From JANMDR01 sp043760555 (GTDB lineage Bacteria > Pseudomonadota > Gammaproteobacteria > Burkholderiales > Usitatibacteraceae): DNA of 25,928 nucleotides. A program made the position numbers and the translations under genes. Below are positions 1 to 7,159 of this stretch, in pieces (position 1 is the stretch's first letter; the number at the start of each line of letters is the position of its first letter). The notes under the pieces are model-generated. The model saw only the letters and a list, made by a program, of their open reading frames with translations. It was not told the origin of the DNA and did not search any database. The stretch spans positions 1 through 25,928 of the forward strand of contig JAYUOW010000289.1 of assembly GCA_043760555.1 (NCBI GenBank), in the 5' to 3' direction.

Positions 1-2577
1 ATGGAAGTAGTGCGCGATAAAGCGGACAACTGCATCATCATTTGCGCGATTGAAAATCTCGATCCCATGGGCGTACACACGGGCGACTCCATTACCGTAG
101 CACCCGCGCAAACCTTGACCGATAAAGAATATCAAATTATGCGCAACGCCTCTATCGCGGTGTTGCGCGAAATTGGCGTGGAAACCGGTGGGTCAAACGT
201 ACAGTTTGCGATTAACCCACTGGACGGCCGCATGGTGGTCATTGAGATGAATCCAAGGGTTTCGCGCTCATCGGCCTTGGCCTCAAAAGCCACCGGCTTC
301 CCCATTGCCAAAGTAGCCGCAAAATTGGCGGCGGGCTATACGCTTGATGAGCTTAAAAATGAAATTACCGGCGGTGCCACACCCGCATCGTTCGAGCCTT
401 CTATTGATTATGTCGTAACCAAAGTGCCGCGTTTTGCGTTTGAAAAATTCCCTCAGGCTGATGATCGTTTAACCACGCAAATGAAGAGCGTGGGCGAAGT
501 AATGGCCATTGGCCGCAACTTTCAAGAAAGCCTGCAAAAGGCGCTACGCGGCCTAGAAACGGGCGTTGACGGCTTTAACTTAAAGTCGGTTGATCCCGAT
601 AAAATTGGTGATGAATTGGCCTATCCGCGTGGTGAACGGCTATGGTATGTAGCTGACGCATTTGGCATTGGCATGAGCTTGGATGAATTACATAGCCTCA
701 CTAAAATTGATCCGTGGTTTTTAGCGCAAATTGAAGAGCTGGTAAAAATCGAGTTGAAGGTGGAGAAAACCACCTTGGCTGAATTAGACGAGCCCGCCTT
801 GCGCGGCCTAAAGCGTAAGGGATTCTCAGACCGCCGATTGGCGCACCTTTTGAAGGTAAATGAGTCGGAAGTGCGCCAAAAACGGCACTCTTTAAATATT
901 CGCCCCGTGTACAAACGTGTGGATACCTGTGCTGCAGAATTCGCCACGTCCACTGCCTACATGTATTCAAGCTATGACGAAGAATGCGAAGCCGCACCCA
1001 CCAACAACAAAAAAATAATGATTTTAGGCGGCGGCCCAAACCGTATTGGCCAAGGCATTGAGTTTGATTATTGCTGCGTGCATGCGGCCTTAGCGCTGCG
1101 TGAAGATGGGTTTGAAACCATCATGGTTAACTGTAATCCTGAAACCGTTTCAACCGATTACGACACGTCTGACCGCCTATATTTTGAGCCGTTAACGCTA
1201 GAAGACGTGCTAGAAATTGTTGATAAAGAAAAACCCGTTGGCGTGATTGTGCAATTTGGCGGGCAGACGCCGCTAAAGCTTGCGCGTGCCTTGGAAGCTG
1301 CTGGCGTACCGATTATTGGCACAACGCCTGACAGTATCGACATGGCCGAAGACCGTGAACGCTTCCAAAAAATGATTCAAGATTTAGGCCTGCTACAGCC
1401 GCCAAACCGCACCGTGCGCACCAACGAAGAAGCGATACTCAAAGCGCGTGAAATCGGCTATCCGCTGGTGGTGCGCCCAAGTTATGTGCTGGGTGGGCGT
1501 GCCATGGAAATTATTCATGTGGAATCTGACCTTGAACGCTACATGCGCGAAGCGGTGCGGGTATCAAACGATTCGCCCGTGCTGCTTGATCGCTTTTTAA
1601 ACGACGCCATTGAAATTGATGTGGACGCCGTGTGTGACGGCGTGGATGTGGTGATTGGCGGCATCATGGAACACATCGAACAAGCAGGCGTGCACTCGGG
1701 CGATTCCGCGTGTTCACTCCCGCCATTCTCGCTATCCGCCGCGCTGCAAGACGAAATTCGTCGGCAAACCGTTGCCATGGCGCACGCCTTAAAAGTGGTG
1801 GGTTTGATGAACGTGCAGTTCGCCATTCAGGGGGCTGAAACCGCAAACGCAAAAGTATTTGTGCTGGAAGTAAACCCCAGAGCCTCCCGCACGGTGCCGT
1901 TCGTATCCAAAGCAATCGCCAACCCGCTCGCTAAAATAGCGGCACGCTGCATGGCCGGTATTAGTTTGAAAACCCAAGGTTTCACCCAAGAGGTAACGCC
2001 GCATTATTTCAGCGTAAAAGAAGCCGTGTTCCCCTTCATTAAATTCCCAGGGGTTGACACTATTTTAGGCCCAGAAATGAAGTCAACCGGTGAAGTAATG
2101 GGCGTTGGTAAAACCTTTGCCGAAGCGTTTGTAAAGTCGCAATTAGGTGCCAGCGTTAAGCTGCCCGATGCCAGCCAAGGAGCTGCGTTTTTAAGCGTCT
2201 GCAATGCCGATAAGCCCAAGGCGGTAGAGCTTGCAAAATCCCTAGTGGCGCTTGGCTTCAAGGTGTTTGCCACGCGCGGCACCCACGCGCAAATTCAAGC
2301 GGCTGGCGTGGCATCCACCAGAGTAAACAAAGTGCAAGAAGGCCGCCCGCACATTGTTGATATGATAAAAAATCGCGAAATTGCCTTCATCATCAACACG
2401 GTAGAAGAAGATAAACGCGTAATAAAAGACTCATGGACCATCCGCCAAGCAGCACTGCAAGGCCGCGTAACCTACTACACGACGGCAGCAGGCGGAAAAG
2501 CCGCGTGCGTAGGCATGGAACACATGGGCGAGCTAGATGTGTATGATTTACAAGGATTGCATCGGGCGTTAGCGTAA
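1..2577 (+). CDS. carB: Carbamoyl-phosphate synthase large subunit, 5'-truncated by the window edge
   Basis: This is the large subunit that makes carbamoyl phosphate from bicarbonate, ammonia (channelled from CarA) and two ATP, feeding pyrimidine and arginine synthesis in the cytoplasm. The 858 visible residues match CarB from the middle of the first ATP-grasp half onward. Visible motifs are IENLDPMGVHTGDS, the EMNPRVSRSSALASKATG block, the second-half Rossmann start LGGGPNRIGQGIEFDYCC, VRPSYVLGGRAMEI, EVNPRASRTVPFVSKA, and a C-terminal MGS-like allosteric domain from about residue 720 (ATRGTHAQIQAAG, NKVQEGRPHIVDMIKN). E. coli CarB has about 1073 residues, so roughly 215 N-terminal residues lie outside the window. 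The ATG at position 1 is an internal Met of a conserved block, not a start. Stop TAA is at 2575-2577. greA follows on the same strand, as is usual in betaproteobacteria. Confidence 0.98.
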   Translation: MEVVRDKADNCIIICAIENLDPMGVHTGDSITVAPAQTLTDKEYQIMRNASIAVLREIGVETGGSNVQFAINPLDGRMVVIEMNPRVSRSSALASKATGFPIAKVAAKLAAGYTLDELKNEITGGATPASFEPSIDYVVTKVPRFAFEKFPQADDRLTTQMKSVGEVMAIGRNFQESLQKALRGLETGVDGFNLKSVDPDKIGDELAYPRGERLWYVADAFGIGMSLDELHSLTKIDPWFLAQIEELVKIELKVEKTTLAELDEPALRGLKRKGFSDRRLAHLLKVNESEVRQKRHSLNIRPVYKRVDTCAAEFATSTAYMYSSYDEECEAAPTNNKKIMILGGGPNRIGQGIEFDYCCVHAALALREDGFETIMVNCNPETVSTDYDTSDRLYFEPLTLEDVLEIVDKEKPVGVIVQFGGQTPLKLARALEAAGVPIIGTTPDSIDMAEDRERFQKMIQDLGLLQPPNRTVRTNEEAILKAREIGYPLVVRPSYVLGGRAMEIIHVESDLERYMREAVRVSNDSPVLLDRFLNDAIEIDVDAVCDGVDVVIGGIMEHIEQAGVHSGDSACSLPPFSLSAALQDEIRRQTVAMAHALKVVGLMNVQFAIQGAETANAKVFVLEVNPRASRTVPFVSKAIANPLAKIAARCMAGISLKTQGFTQEVTPHYFSVKEAVFPFIKFPGVDTILGPEMKSTGEVMGVGKTFAEAFVKSQLGASVKLPDASQGAAFLSVCNADKPKAVELAKSLVALGFKVFATRGTHAQIQAAGVASTRVNKVQEGRPHIVDMIKNREIAFIINTVEEDKRVIKDSWTIRQAALQGRVTYYTTAAGGKAACVGMEHMGELDVYDLQGLHRALA

Positions 2578-2591
2578 GTGACGGCCGCACC

Positions 2592-2618
2592 GTCATCCCA
2601 GCGGCGGCTGGGATCCAG
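2592..2618. repeat. REP-like palindrome between carB and greA
   Basis: A short imperfect palindrome in which ATCCCAGC (2595-2602) pairs with GCTGGGAT (2607-2614) around a 4-nt loop, inside the frame GTCATCCC...GGGATCCAG. This is the layout of the widespread REP-type sequences that many proteobacteria carry between genes. It begins 15 bp after the carB stop. No T-run follows, so it is not a convincing intrinsic terminator, although it could stabilise the carB mRNA 3' end. It is the only copy seen in the window. Confidence 0.6.
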
Positions 2619-2693
2619 TCCTTCCACCTACAATTTAGGTTTTAGCCTTTTAATCAACACAAGTATTTCAGTAGAAAGCCACAAGGAATTTAA

Positions 2694-3179
2694 ATGAACA
2701 CCATGTTAAAAATACCACTCACCGTAAAAGGCGTTGAAGCCCTAAAAGCCGAACTCCACAAACTAAAAACCGTAGACCGTCCCTGGGTAATCAACGCGAT
2801 TTCCGAAGCTAGAGCGCAAGGCGACTTAAGCGAAAACGCCGAATACGACGCCGCCAAAGAACGCCAAGGCTTCATCGAAGGCCGCATTCAAGAGTTAGAC
2901 AGTAAAATTGGCAGCGCCCAAATTATTGACCCCGCGCTGCTGGATCACGATGGCCGCGTGGTATTCGGCGTAACCGTCCACATGGAAGAAGTAGAAAGTG
3001 GTGCCAAACAAAGCTATCAAATAGTGGGTGAGGACGAAGCCGATATTAAGCAAGCCAAAATAAGTTACTCCTCCCCCATCGCCCGCGCCTTGATTGGAAA
3101 ATCAATAGGCGACGAAGTAGAAGTACGCGCGCCGGGTGGCATTACTTACTATGAAATTACGGATGTGCAGTATGTTTAA
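2694..3179 (+). CDS. greA: Transcription elongation factor GreA
   Basis: GreA binds the secondary channel of RNA polymerase and stimulates cleavage of backtracked transcripts. The 161-residue product has the family length (158 in E. coli) and the two-domain layout. An N-terminal antiparallel coiled coil carries the tip motif GDLSENAEY, with acidic tip residues D44 and E47. The C-terminal FKBP-like domain contains the IVGEDEADIKQ and SPIARALIGKSIGDEV blocks. The start at 2694 is supported by AAGGA at 2683-2687, 6 nt upstream; a second in-frame ATG at 2703 would remove only three residues. In many betaproteobacteria greA is followed by a small DUF4149 membrane protein and yhbY; here a long accessory region follows instead. 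Confidence 0.97.
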   Translation: MNTMLKIPLTVKGVEALKAELHKLKTVDRPWVINAISEARAQGDLSENAEYDAAKERQGFIEGRIQELDSKIGSAQIIDPALLDHDGRVVFGVTVHMEEVESGAKQSYQIVGEDEADIKQAKISYSSPIARALIGKSIGDEVEVRAPGGITYYEITDVQYV

Positions 3180-3203
3180 ATTTAGATTTTTTTAAAATTG
3201 AAT

Positions 3204-3240
3204 GCCTGTAGATGCCCGAAAATAGGGTATTTACAGGTAT
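3204..3240. repeat. 37-bp palindromic repeat, copy 1 (after greA)
   Basis: The left arm GCCTGTAGATGCCC (3204-3217), loop GAAAATA (3218-3224) and right arm GGGTATTTACAGGT (3225-3238) form a hairpin. Every arm position that is not a Watson-Crick pair is a G-to-A type change on one side, so in RNA it remains paired as G.U wobble. It sits 24 bp after the greA stop. The same element recurs at about 8603, 10067, 10655, 12835, 21398 and 22129. Confidence 0.8.
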
Positions 3241-3247
3241 TCTTCCT

Positions 3248-3396
3248 GTGGGGTGGGCAACGTTTTTCCTGCCCACCGATTTGTGTGACATAACCACCAC
3301 CCGCAGTAACGCAGCGCGGTAACAGGCTGCAATAACATCGTGCAGTCATCTTGCGGCCATCAACCGCGTGGGCAGATGACGCGTTGCCCACCCTAC
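3248..3396. repeat. REP-pair element: two inverted GTGGGCA palindromes (copy A)
   Basis: Two short palindromes face each other. The first pairs GGTGGGCA (3252-3259) with TGCCCACC (3270-3277); the second pairs GTGGGCA (3368-3374) with TGCCCAC (3385-3391). The outer ends GGGTGGGCAACG and CGTTGCCCACCC are inverted copies, giving a ~149-bp element that looks like a paired REP or MITE. A relative with the same ends and a shared internal AATAACATCG lies at 11006-11167. Such pairs are typically mobilised by RAYT-type transposases, but none is encoded in this window. Confidence 0.7.
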
Positions 3397-3403
3397 AGCG
3401 TTG

Positions 3404-3714
3404 CTACAAGGTTGCGCGCGCGTAACGTTTGCGTGCCGTGCCGTATCGAAAATTAAAGCCGATGCCTGTCAAACACGCGATGCCTCTGTAGGGGCGCATT
3501 GCATGCGCCCTCGTTGCGTACGGCAATGCGTGCCAACTCCACCGCATTCACCCATTGCAAGCACACCGGTTTTGCCGCGAGGGCGTATGCAATGCGCCCC
3601 TACAAGGTTGCGCGCGCGTTGCGTTTGCGTGCCGCGCCGTACCGAAAATTAAAGCCGATGCCTGTCAAACGCACAATGCTTCTGTAGGGGCGCATTGCAT
3701 GCGCCCTCGTTGCG
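3404..3714. repeat. Direct duplication of ~115 bp carrying GGGCGCAT palindromes
   Basis: A block beginning CTACAAGGTTGCGCGCGCG occurs at 3404-3518 and again at 3600-3714, a period of 196 bp with few differences. Each copy ends in a palindrome GGGCGCAT-TGC-ATGCGCCC (3492-3510 and 3688-3706). A third palindrome in the opposite orientation lies between them (3581-3599, GGGCGTAT-GCA-ATGCGCCC). A fourth relative is at 8744-8762. Short open frames here follow the repeat and are not taken as genes. Confidence 0.75.
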
Positions 3715-3724
3715 CAGGGTAACG

Positions 3725-4287
3725 CGCACCCATTGCGCCACATCTTAGCAAAACGCGAACAATAAGATTAAATTGTGATGTGCGAACAACAGCTGACAGA
3801 TTGCGCAACCTTGCGCAAGCAAATAGTAATTGTGGTTCATTTTCGCACTTGACACTTGACACTTTCCAGAAATGTCTTTTACCCCATCCGATAATCCTTT
3901 CAGCGCCAGCGCATCCTGCGTCGTTGCGCCCAACGCAATCAAAATAAATACGCCAGAGTGTTGATGTTTTAAACGTTCGCCTGTATTGCAAATTGCCAAA
4001 ATTAATATGCGTATTTGCCGCCGTCAACGATCTGCTTTCGCAAGAAATATCTGCAGTAAACATCCAAAACCCACCCGAGTAGGTGAGTTTTTTTGCATTC
4101 AACTTCGATAATATTCATCACATTCGACGCAGCGATGCCTTCAAAGATGATTTGTAAGTTGCGTTGGATGAGCGGGGTGAACAAATTGTCTATCGGCGCT
4201 GTTGCAAACGAGTTGGCAAAATTATTATACAAAATCACCAAGAGGCCAATTCAAAACGATAGCCTCGGGAAAAAGGGTAAATCAAAA
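3725..4287. other. Non-coding or decayed stretch before the methyltransferase; possible broken minus-strand gene
   Basis: No intact gene is supported here. On the minus strand, adjacent overlapping frames between about 4240 and 3840 read like pieces of one protein, for example NLFTPLIQRNLQIIFEG in one frame, GGFWMFTADISCESRS in another and GVFILIALGATTQDALA in a third. This suggests a gene broken by frameshifts, but I do not recognise the family. The plus-strand reading that extends the methyltransferase upstream to 4093 crosses this stretch and is probably not translated. Confidence 0.35.
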
Positions 4288-5205
4288 ATGTGGTCAACAA
4301 AACTAAACGAATTATTAGACAACGCGCATAAACAACTGTTGTTGCGCGATGGCTTTCAAGCCTTAAGCCTCCTTGAAGTGCCTCTGTGCAATCTCTATCT
4401 ACACTCGCTTGTCGAGGGTTCTGAAAAAGAGTGCATTTCCGCCGCAAGGGAGCATCCAGTCCATAAAATTGCACAAGAAGATCCTTTTACCAAGCGCTGT
4501 CGCGACAAACCACGCGGTTACGCGGGTGACGCGGTGATGCTTGACTACGTGTATTCACGCACTGCGCCAGATGGTACGTCGGTAATTGGTAAGCATTGGT
4601 TTGACTTCACTACTGCCGGTTCGATGGCGCTAAGTGTTAGATATCGCCGGTCATTACTGCATGCAATGATTGATGACACGGTTTCGAGAAATGCTGACTA
4701 TCAAATTTTGTCTGTTGCGTCGGGACACTGTCGCGAGCTAGATGAAAGCTTAGTGTTGAGTGATCGTTTTGCTGGGAAATTTGTTGCATTAGATCAGGAT
4801 ACCGAGTCGTGCAAATTTGTTAGCACTCACCATGCGAGCCGAGCGAATGGCCGCATTCAGGTAATAAATGAGCCTGTGAAGACAATTCTAAAAACGGGTA
4901 TACCTGAGAGCGAAAATCGTTTTCATCTCATTTATTCAGCGGGACTGTACGATTATTTAGATGAGCGTGCCGCAACGGCCTTGACCGCATCACTGCTGAA
5001 AATGCTTCGCCCCGGCGGACAACTTGTTATCGCCAACTTTGTCCCTGAAAGCCAAGGGCGCGGGTACGCAACCACATTCATGGATTGGCATCTCATTTAT
5101 AGAACGCCAGCACAGTTAATCGCCACATTTGGTGAGGCTGCAAATTCGGTTACGGCTCAACTTGATCCACATCGCAATGTCGTCTATGCAACATACATTC
5201 GCTGA
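4288..5205 (+). CDS. Class I SAM-dependent methyltransferase, PhcB-like (fatty-acid methyl ester type)
   Basis: A 305-residue predicted methyltransferase. Three blocks are visible: an N-terminal CRDKPRGYAGDAVMLDYVY motif; the SAM-binding strand and loop ILSVASGHCRELDES followed by the acidic strand end FVALDQD; and the late block FHLIYSAGLYDYLDERAA with LRPGGQLVIANF and MDWHLIYRT. This combination is, from memory, that of the family often annotated as extracellular-factor 3-hydroxypalmitic acid methyl ester biosynthesis proteins (Ralstonia PhcB). The substrate is not shown by the sequence. I chose ATG 4288 because AAAAGGG at 4271-4277 precedes it and homology starts soon after; the frame is open upstream to 4093. 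It overlaps the desaturase start by 20-29 bp, which suggests translational coupling. Family is fairly sure; the signal-molecule role is inference. Confidence 0.75.
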   Translation: MWSTKLNELLDNAHKQLLLRDGFQALSLLEVPLCNLYLHSLVEGSEKECISAAREHPVHKIAQEDPFTKRCRDKPRGYAGDAVMLDYVYSRTAPDGTSVIGKHWFDFTTAGSMALSVRYRRSLLHAMIDDTVSRNADYQILSVASGHCRELDESLVLSDRFAGKFVALDQDTESCKFVSTHHASRANGRIQVINEPVKTILKTGIPESENRFHLIYSAGLYDYLDERAATALTASLLKMLRPGGQLVIANFVPESQGRGYATTFMDWHLIYRTPAQLIATFGEAANSVTAQLDPHRNVVYATYIR

Positions 5206-6247
5206 TCTCCAAAAGGCAGTGCCTAGGGCATGCTTTTCGCGTAGCGTGCTGAAAGGACTGCTAGCGCTGTTGACAGCTTTTGTTGTTTATGGCGCATTCA
5301 CCGCAATTTTGTACACGGCAAATAGTTGGTGGTTATTAGTCGTGGCGGCAGTATTGCGCGGCCTGACGATAGGCCCTACATTTATCGTGGGTCACGACGC
5401 ATGCCATGATGCGCTCACACCATACCCAAAACTGAACCGCGTCATCGGGCAAAGCGCTTTTCTGCCAAGCCTTCATACCTTCACGGCTTGGAAGCTACGG
5501 CATAACTTTATTCATCATCGTCACACACAAATACTTGAGCGTGACAACGGCTATCCGCCATTAACAGTGGCGGAATACGGCGCACTAACCAAGTGGAAAA
5601 AAATGCGCTATCGCGTTTCACGCTCAATCCTAGGCGCAGGTTTGTTATATTCGCCAGAATGGTTTAGCAAGCATATGGTGCCAACGCGTGAAGACCGTGT
5701 TTCGTATAAAAAAGCGGGCGCGTATTTTGGGTTGGATCAAGCGCTGGTGTTTATTTGGATCTTGCTCGAAGCAGCACTGTTTTCAGGGCTCTTGGCAGAT
5801 GCTGGCTGGCTACGGCAGCCACATTTTTCGCCCTTCATTATGCTATTTTTTGGCATTGTGCTGACGCAGTTTGTATGGAATTGGCAAATGGGGTTTGTTA
5901 CGTTTTTGCACCATTTTCATCCGCAGGTGAAGTGGTACACCGAGCGTGAAGCGCCACCAGCGGCCGTGCGCCAACTAGTCTCAACGGTACACATGGCTTT
6001 CCCCGCAGGTACGAATTGGGCCATGCTCAATATTTTTGAGCACACCGCACATCATATCGACCCAAAAATTCCGCTCTACAACTTACCTCGCGCCCAAGCG
6101 GCACTAAACAAAGCATTCGCCGGTGATATTCGCCAAGAACGCATGACGCTATCGGCTGCCTTAAAAGCGTTTTCGGTTTGTAAGTTGTGGGATGCGGACA
6201 GACAGTGTTGGGTGGGGTTTGAGGGGGCGGAGCAATCAACTCGTTAG
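5177..6247 (+). CDS. Membrane fatty acid desaturase
   Basis: An integral-membrane di-iron desaturase that would introduce a double bond into an acyl chain, probably on a lipid. Numbering from ATG 5177 (356 aa), the three histidine boxes are H73-DAC-H77, H109-NFI-H113-H114 and H289-TA-H292-H293. The last is followed by DPKIPLYNL, the pattern of omega-6/delta-12 type acyl-lipid desaturases. Hydrophobic segments lie around residues 25-48 and 50-72, with more between roughly 195 and 260. The start is uncertain: ATG 5177, ATG 5186 and TTG 5129 are in frame and none has a clear Shine-Dalgarno. The overlap with the methyltransferase stop at 5205 argues for coupling. Regiospecificity cannot be read from the sequence. 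A carotenoid ketolase or hydroxylase is less likely given the box spacing. Confidence 0.85.
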   Translation: MSSMQHTFADLQKAVPRACFSRSVLKGLLALLTAFVVYGAFTAILYTANSWWLLVVAAVLRGLTIGPTFIVGHDACHDALTPYPKLNRVIGQSAFLPSLHTFTAWKLRHNFIHHRHTQILERDNGYPPLTVAEYGALTKWKKMRYRVSRSILGAGLLYSPEWFSKHMVPTREDRVSYKKAGAYFGLDQALVFIWILLEAALFSGLLADAGWLRQPHFSPFIMLFFGIVLTQFVWNWQMGFVTFLHHFHPQVKWYTEREAPPAAVRQLVSTVHMAFPAGTNWAMLNIFEHTAHHIDPKIPLYNLPRAQAALNKAFAGDIRQERMTLSAALKAFSVCKLWDADRQCWVGFEGAEQSTR

Positions 6248-6348
6248 ACGTTACGAGCCATACAATTAGTCTCGTCAATATTGTTTGGTAAACGAGGTAC
6301 GAACGAACTTTAGGCATTTACATGCGAGCAAATATGCAGGAGAGAAAT

Positions 6349-7077
6349 ATGAGCGAAACCATCAACCTCGATGACCAAATGAAACTTGCACAGATCAACA
6401 AATTAAAGCGTGAAACAGCTGCGATTCCTGAATCTGGCTGGTCTTTTGATGTCTTTGTGAAATTAATCATCGCGGCTTGCGCAATCGTTGGTGGGGTTAC
6501 TGCGGTCATGCTTGAAATACCCAAACAATTGCTGGCTAAGGTTGAAGCTGAAAAAGCGTTAGTCAAAAGTGGAGAAGCATTTGTTAGGCAAGGGGAAGAG
6601 CAAAAAGCGCAAATTAAGAAGTGGGATCAAGAACTACAAGAAAAAACTGATCTTCTAGAAATCAGTCGGCAGAGGGTTCAGGAAAACCAAGAATTGCTCA
6701 GAAGCTTAGCTTCCCAAGTTGCCATAGCGGCACAACCCCTCCAATTAAAAGACGCGCTTAAACCGAGAGTTTTTGTGCAGTTTGCGGGTGCCGTTAACAG
6801 GAAAGTTATTGACGAGCTACGTTCAGCAATAGCGCGTGAAGGGTTTATTACACCAGGCGCAGAACGCATAAATCGTGATCAAAATAATGAAGTACGTTAT
6901 TTTATCGACGACGCTGCAGAAAGGCAAAAAGCCGAGCTTGTATTTGCATCAACTCAGAAATATTTTCTAAAAATTGATTGTCCGATTCCTGAGCTAAAGA
7001 TCAAGCTCATGAAACTACCGAGCGGGAAAGCTTCGCCGATCGAAGTTTGGCTAAATCATAGCTGCGTGCAAAAGTGA
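6349..7077 (+). CDS. Single-pass membrane coiled-coil protein with possible LytR-C/SPOR-like C-terminal domain
   Basis: A 242-residue protein from ATG 6349, chosen because AGGAG at 6338-6342 lies 6 nt upstream; in-frame ATGs at 6322 and 6334 lack this. The N-terminus is a short charged cytoplasmic stretch (NLDDQMKLAQINKLKRE), then one membrane segment around residues 37-58 (FVKLIIAACAIVGGVTAVML). Next is a long Glu/Lys/Gln-rich coiled coil to about residue 120. The C-terminal ~90 residues (PRVFVQFAG, then IAREGFITPG, then EVRYF) resemble the small alpha/beta LytR-C/SPOR-like domains that also appear at the end of conflict-system proteins; that match is from memory and tentative. The patatin gene follows after 82 bp on the same strand, suggesting the two work together. 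Confidence 0.6.
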   Translation: MSETINLDDQMKLAQINKLKRETAAIPESGWSFDVFVKLIIAACAIVGGVTAVMLEIPKQLLAKVEAEKALVKSGEAFVRQGEEQKAQIKKWDQELQEKTDLLEISRQRVQENQELLRSLASQVAIAAQPLQLKDALKPRVFVQFAGAVNRKVIDELRSAIAREGFITPGAERINRDQNNEVRYFIDDAAERQKAELVFASTQKYFLKIDCPIPELKIKLMKLPSGKASPIEVWLNHSCVQK

Positions 7078-7103
7078 TAGTCATGGTCATTAGTAATTTA
7101 ATG

Positions 7104-7120
7104 GATTCATTTAGTGAATC
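7104..7120. promoter_or_regulatory. Small inverted repeat upstream of the patatin gene
   Basis: GATTCA (7104-7109) and TGAATC (7115-7120) are perfect inverted arms around a 5-nt spacer in the 82-bp gap before the patatin gene. It could be an operator or a weak attenuating hairpin. No recognisable regulator is encoded next door, so this is only a candidate site. Confidence 0.3.
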
Positions 7121-7159
7121 AAATCATCTACGCTAAATTAGCGGCATTCAAGGGTAACC

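Noticed and set aside
1..3. ATG at position 1 as the start of carB
   Set aside because: The following residues are an internal conserved block of CarB (about residue 216 onward); the gene begins before the window.
3404..3714. CRISPR array
   Set aside because: There are only two long near-identical units with a 196-bp period and internal palindromes. There is no series of short repeats with unique spacers of constant length, and no cas genes.
3847..3861. Tandem TTGACA-like sequence as a promoter
   Set aside because: The -35-like hexamer is repeated, but no good -10 hexamer lies at 16-18 bp and the nearest gene start is over 400 bp away.
4093..4287. N-terminal extension of the methyltransferase
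   Set aside because: The frame is open, but family motifs and a ribosome site place the start at 4288; the upstream part has no protein-like pattern and crosses a possible decayed minus-strand gene.
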